This document shows positions 17,678 through 25,915 of a stretch of 64,000 nucleotides of DNA, one piece after another. The stretch's first letter is position 1. Each line of letters starts with the position of its first letter. Source of the DNA: Eubacterium sp. AB3007 (GTDB lineage: Bacteria; Bacillota; Clostridia; Peptostreptococcales; Anaerovoracaceae). The translations under genes were made by a program, and so were the position numbers. The notes beneath the pieces were generated by a model, which was not told the origin of the DNA, made no database searches, and saw only the letters and a program-made list of their open reading frames with translations. Location of the stretch: assembly GCF_000688015.1 (NCBI RefSeq), contig NZ_JIAD01000001.1, positions 2,237,753 through 2,301,752 of the forward strand, written 5' to 3'.

Positions 17678-19018
17678 ATGGCATTTGAGAGCTTATCGGA
17701 AAAACTACAGAATACATTCCAACACCTGAAGGGGAAGGGAGTCCTGACAGAGAAGGATATCGATGCCGCCATGAGAGAGGTCAAGCTGGCCCTCCTGGAG
17801 GCAGATGTAAACTTCAAGGTCGTCAAGGAATTCGTGGCTGAAGTCAAACAGGATTGTCTGGGCGAGGAAGTGATGAAATCTCTGACGCCGGCACAGCAGG
17901 TCATCAAAATCGTTGACCAGAAACTGACTGAGTTGATGGGCGGTACCAATACCAAGATCAACTACTCTCCTACAGGGTTCACCACGATCATGATGGCAGG
18001 CCTGCAGGGTACCGGCAAGACCACTACCTGCGGCAAGTTGGCCAACTTCCTGAAGGAATCAGGCAAGAAGCCTATGCTGGTGGCCTGCGACGTATACCGT
18101 CCAGCTGCCATCGACCAGCTTGAGGTGGTGGGGAAGGCCTGCCGCACGCCGGTCTATACCAATCGGGAGACCAGAGATCCTGTTCAGATCGCTAAGGAGG
18201 CCAGAGAATACGCTGAGAAGAAAGGCTATAACGTGCTGGTCATCGATACGGCGGGTCGTCTGCAGATCGATGAGGAACTCATGGAGGAACTGGTCAACAT
18301 CAAGGAGAAGGTGAAGCCACATCAGATCCTCCTGGTGGTGGATGCGCTGACTGGTCAGGATGCGGTGAATGCCGCCAAGGGGTTCAACGACAAGCTGGAC
18401 ATCGATGGGATCATCATGACCAAGATGGACGGTGACGCCAGAGGTGGTGCTGCTTTGTCCGCCAGAAAGGTCACCGGAAAGCCTATTTTGTTCATGGGTG
18501 TGGGAGAGAAATACGATGCATTGGAGGCGTTCCATCCGGATAGGATGGCAAGCCGGATCCTGGGGATGGGCGACCTGCTCTCTCTGATCGAAACTGCAGA
18601 ACGTGACTACGATGATGCGCAGGCAGAGAGAACGCTGGAACGCCTTAAGAAAAACCAGTTCACGTTGGACGACTTCCTGGAACAGATGGGTCAGGTAAAG
18701 AAGATGGGTGGCCTGAGCAAGATCCTGGAGATGCTTCCGGGGATGTCCGGAGCCCAGATGAACAATATCGACCTGGAGGAAAGTGAACGGGAGTTTCGCC
18801 AGTATGAGGCGATCATCCAGTCGATGACCAAGGCGGAGAGGGATGACCCGAATATCCTCAACGCCAGCCGCCGGAAGAGGATCGCGGCGGGATGCGGATT
18901 GTCTGTTAGTAAGGTCAACAACCTTATCAAGAAATACACAGAGGCCAAGAAGATGATGAAACAATTCACCGATCCGAAGGCCATGAAGAGGAATCGTTTC
19001 CTCAGAAATTTCATGTAG
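17678..19018 (+). CDS. ffh: Signal recognition particle GTPase Ffh
   Basis: 446 residues, normal length. N domain (1-85), G domain (85-295) with P-loop GLQGTGKTTTCGKLA near 108, DTAGR near 190 and TKMDGDARGG near 246, then the methionine-rich M domain (300-446) that binds signal sequences and 4.5S/scRNA. Delivers nascent membrane and secreted proteins to the translocon with FtsY. Cotranscribed with ylxM and probably with rpsP, 38 bp downstream. Confidence 0.97.
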   Translation: MAFESLSEKLQNTFQHLKGKGVLTEKDIDAAMREVKLALLEADVNFKVVKEFVAEVKQDCLGEEVMKSLTPAQQVIKIVDQKLTELMGGTNTKINYSPTGFTTIMMAGLQGTGKTTTCGKLANFLKESGKKPMLVACDVYRPAAIDQLEVVGKACRTPVYTNRETRDPVQIAKEAREYAEKKGYNVLVIDTAGRLQIDEELMEELVNIKEKVKPHQILLVVDALTGQDAVNAAKGFNDKLDIDGIIMTKMDGDARGGAALSARKVTGKPILFMGVGEKYDALEAFHPDRMASRILGMGDLLSLIETAERDYDDAQAERTLERLKKNQFTLDDFLEQMGQVKKMGGLSKILEMLPGMSGAQMNNIDLEESEREFRQYEAIIQSMTKAERDDPNILNASRRKRIAAGCGLSVSKVNNLIKKYTEAKKMMKQFTDPKAMKRNRFLRNFM

Positions 19019-19056
19019 TTCATTATTAAATCAAATAGTATGGAGGAATTTGTAAA

Positions 19057-19299
19057 ATGGTAAAGATCAGACTGAAGAGAATGGGCGCACACAAGAAACC
19101 TTTCTATAGAGTAGTGGTAGCGGATTCCCGCACACAGAGAGACGGAAGGTTCATCGAGGAGATTGGATACTTTGATCCTATGGCTGAGCCGAACGTGATC
19201 AACATCGACGAGGAGAAGGCTAAGAAGTGGCTGGGTGAGGGTGCACAGCCGACCGATACTGTGAGAGATCTTCTGAAGAAGTCTGGAATCATTGAGTAA
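19057..19299 (+). CDS. rpsP: 30S ribosomal protein S16
   Basis: 80 residues, typical for S16 ([25 protein letters not shown]). Strong ribosome binding site GGAGG upstream. Part of the conserved ffh-rpsP-khpA-rimM-trmD order. Confidence 0.97.
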   Translation: MVKIRLKRMGAHKKPFYRVVVADSRTQRDGRFIEEIGYFDPMAEPNVINIDEEKAKKWLGEGAQPTDTVRDLLKKSGIIE

Positions 19300-19316
19300 G
19301 AAAGCGGTGAGACGCA

Positions 19317-19595
19317 ATGATCGAACTGGTTGAAACCATTGCAAAGTCTCTCGTGGATGATCCGGAACAGGTTGTCGTGACCGAGACCATGGAAGGGCAG
19401 GAAAGCATCCTGCAACTCCAGGTGGCGGCAGGAGACATGGGCAAGGTGATCGGCAAGCAAGGCCGCATAGCCAAGGCGCTCCGGACAGTCGTGAAGGCTG
19501 CTGCAACGAAAGAAAAAAAGAAAGTCGTCGTGAAGATCGGTCAGGATGAGGAACCGGTCTCTGCCGACACCGGCGAGGAAAACGCCGAAGTATAG
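19317..19595 (+). CDS. khpA: KH-domain RNA-binding protein KhpA (YlqC)
   Basis: 92 residues. Single KH domain with the GKQG (GxxG) RNA-contact loop near residue 44 (KVIGKQGRIAKALRTVVKAAA). KhpA dimerises, usually with KhpB/Jag, and affects cell elongation and small RNA binding. Longer than most KhpA by an acidic C-terminal tail of about 15 residues (EEPVSADTGEENAEV). 17 bp after rpsP. Confidence 0.93.
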   Translation: MIELVETIAKSLVDDPEQVVVTETMEGQESILQLQVAAGDMGKVIGKQGRIAKALRTVVKAAATKEKKKVVVKIGQDEEPVSADTGEENAEV

Positions 19596-19666
19596 AGTAC
19601 AGGGCACATGCATCCTGCGGCAAACGGCGGAAGGCATGTGCCTGCTTTAGTTTTTTGAGGATTCAC

Positions 19667-20161
19667 ATGGGAAAAATTCTGATTGGAAAAATCGTAAATG
19701 TTTTTGGGATCGCGGGGGAGGTAAAGGTCTACAGCTATTCTGGAGAGGCTGACCGCTTTGAAACACTGGAGCATCTTACCATTGGTGAGAAGGATTATCA
19801 CATTCAGGAAGTCAAGTATGCCAAAGGAATGCCAGTGCTCCGCCTTGCCGGAGTATGCTCCCGCGACGATGCAGAAAGACTTCGGGGGAAAGAGGTCTTC
19901 ATGGACGAAGAGGATCTGAAAGAACTTCCGGAGGGAGAATACTACATCCGGGACCTGGTCGGTATGGAGGTAGTTCAGGATGACAGTGGGGAGCATCTTG
20001 GCGTTCTGCGAGAGATCCTGACAGATCGGCCGCAGGATCTCTATGTCGTTGAACTGGATGACGGTCGGCGCATCATGATCCCCGGTGTGGATGCTTTTGT
20101 GCGGAGCATTGATATGGAACACGGGAGCATCGCCGTATCACTGATAGAGGGGATGGTGTAG
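19667..20161 (+). CDS. rimM: Ribosome maturation factor RimM
   Basis: 164 residues. N-terminal beta-barrel (IGKIVNVFGIAGEVKVYSYS) and C-terminal PRC-barrel (YYIRDLVGMEVVQDDSGEHLG). It assists 30S head assembly by binding S19. ATG 19667 is used; the TTG at 19655 overlaps the TGAGG ribosome binding site. A 71-bp gap with GC-rich dyad material separates it from khpA. The stop codon is 1 base before trmD. Confidence 0.95.
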   Translation: MGKILIGKIVNVFGIAGEVKVYSYSGEADRFETLEHLTIGEKDYHIQEVKYAKGMPVLRLAGVCSRDDAERLRGKEVFMDEEDLKELPEGEYYIRDLVGMEVVQDDSGEHLGVLREILTDRPQDLYVVELDDGRRIMIPGVDAFVRSIDMEHGSIAVSLIEGMV

Positions 20162-20162
20162 G

Positions 20163-20900
20163 ATGCGTTTTGACGTGCTCACGCTGTTCCCGGAGATGTT
20201 CTCCGCCGTCGATGCCAGCATGACAGGACGTGCCATGGAAAACGGCATCATCGAACTGAACGTGGTGAACATTCGGGATTACAGCAACGACAAACACAAC
20301 AAGACGGATGATACACCCTACGGCGGAGGGCCTGGCATGGTGATGATGGCAGACCCTGTTTTTGGCGCGTTGCGGGGGGTCGGTGCGGAGAACAAGCGTA
20401 TCGTGTATATGTCGCCAAGAGGTCGGATCATAGACAAAGCATTGCTCACAGAACTTGCGGAGGAACCATCGCTGGTGGTGCTCTGCGGACACTACGAGGG
20501 GATGGATCAGCGGGTACTGGATGCCTGGGACATCGAGGAACTTTCCATCGGAGACTACATCCTGACAGGAGGGGAACTTCCGGCAATGGTACTGATCGAT
20601 GCAGTATCCAGGCTGTTGCCCGGCGTGCTATCCAGCAAAGAATCAGCGTTGGAGGAGTCGATCTATTCCGGACTACTCGAGTTTCCGCAGTACACAAGGC
20701 CCCGAGAATACGAGGGTCGAGAGGTGCCGGAGATCCTGCTCTCAGGAGACCACCGGAAAATCGACCTGTGGCGTTTTGAGGAATCGCTGAAGTTGACGGC
20801 GAGGCAGAGGCCAGACCTCTTTGATCGTTTTGTGAAGGAACATTGTAGTTTGGCGAAAGATGAGAAGAAAGTAATGGAAAAAATTCTTGGGATGTTGTAG
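20163..20900 (+). CDS. trmD: tRNA (guanine-N1-)-methyltransferase
   Basis: 245 residues. SPOUT-fold enzyme making m1G37 in tRNAs with SAM. Trefoil-knot motifs YGGGPGMVMMADP near residue 54, LCGHYEGMDQRV near 107 and GDYILTGGELPAMVLIDAV near 130 are complete. Follows rimM by one base; end of the conserved ribosome-maturation operon. Confidence 0.97.
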   Translation: MRFDVLTLFPEMFSAVDASMTGRAMENGIIELNVVNIRDYSNDKHNKTDDTPYGGGPGMVMMADPVFGALRGVGAENKRIVYMSPRGRIIDKALLTELAEEPSLVVLCGHYEGMDQRVLDAWDIEELSIGDYILTGGELPAMVLIDAVSRLLPGVLSSKESALEESIYSGLLEFPQYTRPREYEGREVPEILLSGDHRKIDLWRFEESLKLTARQRPDLFDRFVKEHCSLAKDEKKVMEKILGML

Positions 20901-20919
20901 AATAAGATAAGAGGGTTCT

Positions 20920-21894
20920 ATGAAGAGATTGAAGAAAAGCTACATCCTGATTTTCGTCATCCTGTTTATCGTGCTGGCTTGCATCATCTATCTTGTGCCG
21001 GGGCTCACAGGGGTCCTGCGTTCCACCTATGTGCTGGAATACGGAGAGCTTTCGGTGACGGATGAAGAGGACGGCTATTTTGTGCGCAACGAGAAGGTCT
21101 ATTTCTCCGGAAAGGACGGCATTGCCAACCGCTACATCACGGAGAGCAAGCTCGTGCGAAAGGGAACCAAGATCATGGATGTGGAGGGACATCTGAAGCA
21201 GGATGATTCCCGCATGGGTTTCCGGGACATTATCAAGGGGAGCCGCAAGCAGAGCGTGAAGACAGATACATTTCTCACCGAGGATGAGGGGATCGTCACC
21301 TATAATGCAGACGGGTATGAGGGGATCTTCACTCCCAAGACCATGACCAAGATGAGATACAGTCAGTTCAGTCAGCTGGACAACGAGGATAACACCTCGT
21401 TGATCAGAGAGGAGATACGTACCAAGGAACCTGTCTTCAAGGTGGTGGATCGCTCCGGGTGGTATATCGTATGCTTTGTGCCGAAGAACCACAAGGATCG
21501 TTACGAGGTTGGAAACAAGCCGACCATCCGTCTGGATGATCGGAAAACGGTGTACGGAGAGATCATGGACATCAAGGAGGACGGCTCCAGAGTCAGACTG
21601 ATCATTCGGACCAATTTCTACTATAGCGGCTTTGTGAAGAAGCGAGTAGCTTCTGTGAAACTCACCACGTCAGATGCCAACGGGCTGCTGGTGAAGAATA
21701 GCAGTATCGCCGAGAAAAATGGCCAGAAGGGTGTGTATGTCAAACAGAAGAACGGCGACTACAAGTTTGTCAGGATCAATGTCATAGCAACGGACGGAGA
21801 GAATTCGGTGGTTAGTCGGATGTATTTTCTGGACGAGAAGGGGAAGACGATCACCACCGTGCAGAACTATGACGAGGTATTGAAGAGAGTTTAG
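20920..21894 (+). CDS. HlyD-like membrane-anchored protein of the yggS-sepF cluster
   Basis: 324 residues. N-terminal membrane anchor (about 7-28) and a large extracytoplasmic part with lipoyl/barrel-sandwich-like strands (VTDEEDGYFVRNEKVYFSGKDG, KKRVASVKLTTSDANGLLV, GVYVKQKNGDYKFVRINVI). This resembles the HlyD-type adaptor-like proteins commonly coded before yggS and sepF in clostridia; the exact role is unknown and may concern the envelope or division site. No partner transporter is encoded nearby. 23 bp before yggS. Confidence 0.7.
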   Translation: MKRLKKSYILIFVILFIVLACIIYLVPGLTGVLRSTYVLEYGELSVTDEEDGYFVRNEKVYFSGKDGIANRYITESKLVRKGTKIMDVEGHLKQDDSRMGFRDIIKGSRKQSVKTDTFLTEDEGIVTYNADGYEGIFTPKTMTKMRYSQFSQLDNEDNTSLIREEIRTKEPVFKVVDRSGWYIVCFVPKNHKDRYEVGNKPTIRLDDRKTVYGEIMDIKEDGSRVRLIIRTNFYYSGFVKKRVASVKLTTSDANGLLVKNSSIAEKNGQKGVYVKQKNGDYKFVRINVIATDGENSVVSRMYFLDEKGKTITTVQNYDEVLKRV

Positions 21895-21916
21895 TTTAGA
21901 AAAGAGATGATAGGGT

Positions 21917-22621
21917 ATGTCAATCAAGAGTAATATTGAGTATGTAAACGAACTTAAGGGAAAGGCAGCAGAGAAATCCGGACGGAAAGCAGAGGATGTT
22001 CTTCTGGTGGCAGTCACCAAGCTTCATGAGCCGGCAGAGATCAACGAGGCGATCGATGCAGGGATCACGGATATTGGAGAGAACAAGGTCCAGGAGATCA
22101 TGAACAAATACGATGCGGTGAAGCCAGTGAGATGGCATCTTATTGGGCATCTGCAGACCAATAAAGTCAAATATATCATTGACAAGGTCTGCATGATCCA
22201 TTCTGTGGATAGTCTCAAACTCGCGAAGGAGATCAACAAGAGAGCAGAGCAGCATGACCTGACCATGGATATCCTGATCCAGGTGAACTCTGCACTGGAT
22301 GAGAACAAGTTCGGTATCACCACAGAGGAGACCGATGCGTTGATCAGCCAGATCGCTGAGGAGTGTCCTCATGTGAGGATCCGTGGTCTGATGTGTATCG
22401 CACCTTTTGAGGAGAATACAGAGAATGCGCGGCCGTATTTTGCCGCCGTCAAGAAAATATATGACAAATATGCGGCCCAGAGGACGGAGCGTGTGGACTT
22501 CCGTTACCTGTCCATGGGGATGACCAATGATTTCGAGGTAGCTGTAGAAGAGGGATCCAACCTGATCCGCGTCGGTACAGCGATCTTTGGATATCGGGAT
22601 TACAGGAAAGAAGAGAAATAA
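21917..22621 (+). CDS. yggS: PLP homeostasis protein YggS/YlmE
   Basis: 234 residues. Alanine racemase-like TIM barrel without the second domain; PLP lysine in LLVAVTKLHEP near residue 36, then ENKVQE and WHLIGHLQTNKVK, and LSMGMTNDFEVAVEEGSNLIRVGTAIFG at the C-terminus. It buffers pyridoxal phosphate and amino acid metabolism. Conserved neighbour of sepF, with which it is probably cotranscribed. Confidence 0.95.
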   Translation: MSIKSNIEYVNELKGKAAEKSGRKAEDVLLVAVTKLHEPAEINEAIDAGITDIGENKVQEIMNKYDAVKPVRWHLIGHLQTNKVKYIIDKVCMIHSVDSLKLAKEINKRAEQHDLTMDILIQVNSALDENKFGITTEETDALISQIAEECPHVRIRGLMCIAPFEENTENARPYFAAVKKIYDKYAAQRTERVDFRYLSMGMTNDFEVAVEEGSNLIRVGTAIFGYRDYRKEEK

Positions 22622-22634
22622 CAGGAGGAAGACT

Positions 22635-23213
22635 ATGAGTTTTGGCAAATCTTTCATGCAGATGATCGGTGTTGATGACAGTGAACCGGTCGATGATATT
22701 TCAGAAGAAGAAATTGAAAAAGAAAAGCAGCGTATTGCCAATCAGCAGCGGAAGGCGAAGACAGGTGGGAGCAAGACGACGGCGGTGACGCCGGTTCCAT
22801 CTGCTCCGGAGCCGCGGCCTATCCCGCAGGCACCGTCTTCGGCAAAGCCGCAGAGTTACGAAAGAAAAGAACGCAGGTTTACGGTAGGGGGGACTTCTGC
22901 CTTCAAACTGATCCTGATCGAACCAAGATCCTTTGATGAGTGTCCGAAACTGGTGGACAGTCTGAAAGGAAAGCGTCCGGTGATTATCAATCTGGAGCGT
23001 CTGGATGTGGAAGTGGCGAAGAAGATCTTCGACTTCCTTAGTGGAGCGACCTATGCGTTGGATGGAAGAGTACAGAAGGTGGCGAACAACATCTTCATCT
23101 TTGCGCCTGCAAACGTGGATATCGCCGGCGGGATCCAGGAGGATGAGCCGGAAACGGGATTCGAGAAGGATAAGCCGACGCTGACATCAGACAGCCCATG
23201 GGGAGGAAAGTGA
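22635..23213 (+). CDS. sepF: Cell division protein SepF
   Basis: 192 residues. N-terminal amphipathic helix (MSFGKSFMQMIGV) for membrane binding, an acidic/proline-rich linker (20-85) and the globular SepF domain (about 90-175; LIEPRSFDECPKLVDSLKGKRPVIINLERLD). Tethers FtsZ filaments to the membrane. ATG 22635 has an ideal AGGAGG. The long linker is somewhat richer in proline and alanine than in Bacillus. Confidence 0.95.
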   Translation: MSFGKSFMQMIGVDDSEPVDDISEEEIEKEKQRIANQQRKAKTGGSKTTAVTPVPSAPEPRPIPQAPSSAKPQSYERKERRFTVGGTSAFKLILIEPRSFDECPKLVDSLKGKRPVIINLERLDVEVAKKIFDFLSGATYALDGRVQKVANNIFIFAPANVDIAGGIQEDEPETGFEKDKPTLTSDSPWGGK

Positions 23214-23214
23214 T

Positions 23215-23496
23215 TTGGCGCAGGTATTGAGTTTGGCGGTCGTATGGTTTTGTGACATTCTGACGATGTTACTTCTGATACGAGCGCTGTTGAGTTGGGT
23301 CGTACGCGACCCTTATTCGTCATTAGGCAAGTTCTATGACCTGATGATTCGCGTCACAGAGCCGTTCGTTTCACCGTGCAGGCAATTGCTAAGCAGGTGG
23401 AATACCGGGATGCTGGATCTCTCCGTACTGTTGGCTTTCTTTCTGATCCGCATCGCAGAACGGCTTATGTTGATGTTGATCCAACTTGTTTTCTGA
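23215..23496 (+). CDS. YggT family membrane protein
   Basis: 93 residues from TTG 23215. Two hydrophobic hairpins with the conserved LIRALLSWV and PFVSPCRQLL segments. YggT proteins accompany sepF and divIVA and affect osmotic or membrane processes; the molecular role is unclear. It begins one base after the sepF stop; the next gene starts 13 bp later. Confidence 0.88.
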   Translation: MAQVLSLAVVWFCDILTMLLLIRALLSWVVRDPYSSLGKFYDLMIRVTEPFVSPCRQLLSRWNTGMLDLSVLLAFFLIRIAERLMLMLIQLVF

Positions 23497-23509
23497 AAAG
23501 GGGTACAAC

Positions 23510-24220
23510 ATGATCACACCGAAAGACATAGAGAAGAAGGTCTTCTCGTCCGGCATCAAGGGGTACCGGAGAGACGAAGTAGACCAGTTCCTGGATGAGC
23601 TGATGGTTGAGGTTCAGGCATTGATTCAGGAGAATGAGAACCTCAGGAGCAACATTCAGGATCTTCGTAAGGAAGTGGAGAACCGTAAAGAATCCGAGAC
23701 CTCCATCATGAGGACTCTGGAGCAGGCCAAGGGTCTGATGAGTGACATCTCTGCCAGCGCGGAGAAGCGAGCGGATGCTATCGTTCGAAACGCGCAGGCA
23801 GAGGCGGCCAGAATGTTGAACGAGGCCAAGGATTCCGTTGCCAGTCTGAACGCTGAAGGGGAACGTGTCCGCAGCAAGGTCAAGGACTTCAAAGACCGCT
23901 ACAGGATGATGCTCCGAGATGAGCTCCGGAAGATCGAAAGTGGCTCGGATGACTTTTTCCTTGAGCACGGGGAGGATTTCTACCCCGCTTCAATGGAACT
24001 GGAATCGGTCCCGGATGCTCCGGCGGAGGAACTGGATGTGCTCAGTGATGCTGAACAGCTTTTCCGGGAGATCGAGGCAGAAACGGAGAATGCTCCGCTG
24101 AATATTAGCGATACACGCGGGGGGATCGCTGCCGGGGAGTTTAAGACAGAAGTGGTAGACGATCTGGCCAAGACACTTGTTTTGGACGAGGAGGAACTGG
24201 CCCGGATCAGCAGGGAGTGA
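23510..24220 (+). CDS. divIVA: DivIVA family cell division / polarity protein
   Basis: 236 residues. N-terminal lipid-binding domain MITPKDIEKKVFSSGIKGYR-RDEVDQFLD, then a long coiled coil (about 35-150), and an acidic tail (155-236) absent from short DivIVA proteins. Recognises curved membrane at division sites and poles and recruits partners. ATG 23510 with AAAGGGG upstream. Confidence 0.93.
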   Translation: MITPKDIEKKVFSSGIKGYRRDEVDQFLDELMVEVQALIQENENLRSNIQDLRKEVENRKESETSIMRTLEQAKGLMSDISASAEKRADAIVRNAQAEAARMLNEAKDSVASLNAEGERVRSKVKDFKDRYRMMLRDELRKIESGSDDFFLEHGEDFYPASMELESVPDAPAEELDVLSDAEQLFREIEAETENAPLNISDTRGGIAAGEFKTEVVDDLAKTLVLDEEELARISRE

Positions 24221-24226
24221 CCAACG

Positions 24227-24724
24227 ATGAGGAAAAACACGGTGTCATGCTGTGCTCCGTATCGTATTGTTCGGTATTTGGTGATTCTTCTGGGGACGAT
24301 GGGGCTGGATCAGCTCACGAAGGTTCTGATCAGACAATCGTTTCAACCGGGGGAATCATGGACTCTGATTGAAGGTCTGCTGAATCTGACCTATGTGCAA
24401 AACCGGGGAGCAGCGTTTGGCGTGCTCAGCGGTCAATATCATTTTCTGGTCCTGTTTCCACTCATTCTGAGTGTCGGGATCCTGATCGTTGCGCTTCTTA
24501 TGAGGCTTCCGGGAGCATCGGGGATCACCATGGTGTTCATCGCTGCTGGAGGAATCAGCAATGCACTGGATCGGATCTTTCTGGGCTATGTAACAGATAT
24601 GATCGCGGTCTCCTTCTTTCCGCCAGTATTCAATGTGGCGGATATCAGCGTGACGGTGGGATGTGCCTGCCTGGCGCTGTGCATTCTCTTCGGTGGAGAT
24701 GGTGAAACAGAAAAGGGGAGATAG
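24227..24724 (+). CDS. lspA: Lipoprotein signal peptidase (signal peptidase II)
   Basis: 165 residues with four membrane helices. Cleaves lipoprotein signal peptides after diacylglyceryl transfer. Conserved motifs DQLTKVLI, NRGAAFGVL and GGISNALDRIFLGYVTDMI contain the two catalytic aspartates. Starts 6 bp after divIVA and overlaps the next gene's probable upstream start. Confidence 0.95.
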   Translation: MRKNTVSCCAPYRIVRYLVILLGTMGLDQLTKVLIRQSFQPGESWTLIEGLLNLTYVQNRGAAFGVLSGQYHFLVLFPLILSVGILIVALLMRLPGASGITMVFIAAGGISNALDRIFLGYVTDMIAVSFFPPVFNVADISVTVGCACLALCILFGGDGETEKGR

Positions 24725-25661
24725 TATCGATAAGTTTTATATCAGGATCAAGGATGAGGAAGCCGGTATCCGATTGGATCAGATCCTGACACGCAGACTT
24801 GATGGGCTTTCCAGGTCTCATATCCAGCATCTGTTCGAACTGGGGAATATCCGAGTTAACGGAGAGCAGTGCAAGGCGAAGAACAGGAAACCGCAAGCCG
24901 GCGATCAGGTGGAACTTTTGTTGCCGGATCCAGTGGAACTGGATATTAAACCAGAGAACATTCCTCTGGATATCATCTATGAGGATGAGGATGTGTTGGT
25001 GGTCAACAAGCCCTACGGAATGGTGGTCCATCCCGCAGTAGGCAACTATACCGGTACACTTGTGAATGCCATTATGTACCACTGTGGAGACAGCCTGTCC
25101 TCCATCAACGGGGTGGTCAGGCCTGGGATCGTGCATCGTATCGACAAGGATACAAGCGGTCTGCTCATGGTGGCGAAGAACGACAGTGCTCATCTTTCGC
25201 TATCGACACAGCTGGCGGCACACAGTATAACCAGAAAATACATGGCCATCGTAATGGATAACTTCCGGAACGATGAGGGTACGGTGGATCTGCCAATTGG
25301 GCGAGATCCCAGAAACCGACTCAAGAAATCCGTAAACGGACTGAATGCAAAAGATGCAGTAACGCATTATAAGGTGCTGGAAAGGTTCGGTGAATACACG
25401 TTGGTAGAATGCCAACTGGAGACGGGAAGGACTCACCAGATCAGAGTCCATATGGCTTATATCAAACATCCATTGGTCGGAGATCCGGTGTACGGATCCC
25501 GAAAACCCAAGTTTCAGGTACATGGACAGATGCTCCACGCGGGGACATTGGGGTTCATACATCCCACCACAGGAGAGCAGATGCTGTTTACAGCGCCGCC
25601 TCCAAAGGAGTTTCAGGAACTCCTGCAGGTGCTCCGTGGACGATCCGGGAAACGAGAGTAA
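24699..25661 (+). CDS. rluD: RluA/RluD family 23S rRNA pseudouridine synthase
   Basis: About 320 residues from ATG 24699. S4 RNA-binding domain (LDQILTRRLDGLSRSHIQHLFELGNIRVN) then catalytic domain with RIDKDTSGLLMVAK holding the catalytic Asp, and GRTHQIRVHM. Makes pseudouridines in 23S rRNA. Start uncertain: the family normally begins just before 'DKFYIRIKDEEAG', and a good GGGGAG (24715-24720) is placed for an in-frame ATC at 24726. ATG 24699 and GTG 24702 lie inside lspA with no clear ribosome binding site. Confidence 0.9.
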   Translation: MVKQKRGDSIDKFYIRIKDEEAGIRLDQILTRRLDGLSRSHIQHLFELGNIRVNGEQCKAKNRKPQAGDQVELLLPDPVELDIKPENIPLDIIYEDEDVLVVNKPYGMVVHPAVGNYTGTLVNAIMYHCGDSLSSINGVVRPGIVHRIDKDTSGLLMVAKNDSAHLSLSTQLAAHSITRKYMAIVMDNFRNDEGTVDLPIGRDPRNRLKKSVNGLNAKDAVTHYKVLERFGEYTLVECQLETGRTHQIRVHMAYIKHPLVGDPVYGSRKPKFQVHGQMLHAGTLGFIHPTTGEQMLFTAPPPKEFQELLQVLRGRSGKRE

Positions 25662-25685
25662 CGAGCGCCGGAAAGCGGCAGAAAA

Positions 25686-25853
25686 GCAGGGCAGAGGTAT
25701 TCAGGGTATTCCTCTCGTATAGGGGTGCCAGAGTCAACATAGTGATATTGTTTCAGTTAGTATGTGATGCTAACGGGCCCTGCAGTTCTGCTCTTCAATC
25801 TATCCGGTGGAATCACTCTACTCCGTCAGAGATGGGAAGGCAAGAGCATTTTT
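25686..25853 (+). ncRNA. Candidate structured RNA / leader before the alarmone synthetase gene (unassigned)
   Basis: The 254 bp between rluD and the next gene contain no credible ORF but strong secondary structure. A closing stem GCAGGGC (25686-25692) pairs with GCCCTGC (25777-25783) around hairpins GGTATTCC/GGGGTGCC and GTTAG/CTAAC. A second domain GCTCTT (25790-25795) pairs with AAGAGC (25842-25847) and ends in ATTTTT, like a terminator. I do not recognise a known riboswitch, 6S, SRP or RNase P signature. It could be a leader attenuator or a free small RNA. Confidence 0.4.
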
Positions 25854-25915
25854 CTGGCGCGTTAATAATAGGCGGTTTTATGTTTTTTTTGAATGATTTA
25901 CGGTAGGAGCAAGTG

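Noticed and set aside
19596-19666. A terminator between khpA and rimM
   Set aside because: GGCACATGC and GCATGTGCC pair across this gap and are followed by TGCTTTAGTTTTTT, but the tract is interrupted and the operon is conserved; at most partial attenuation.
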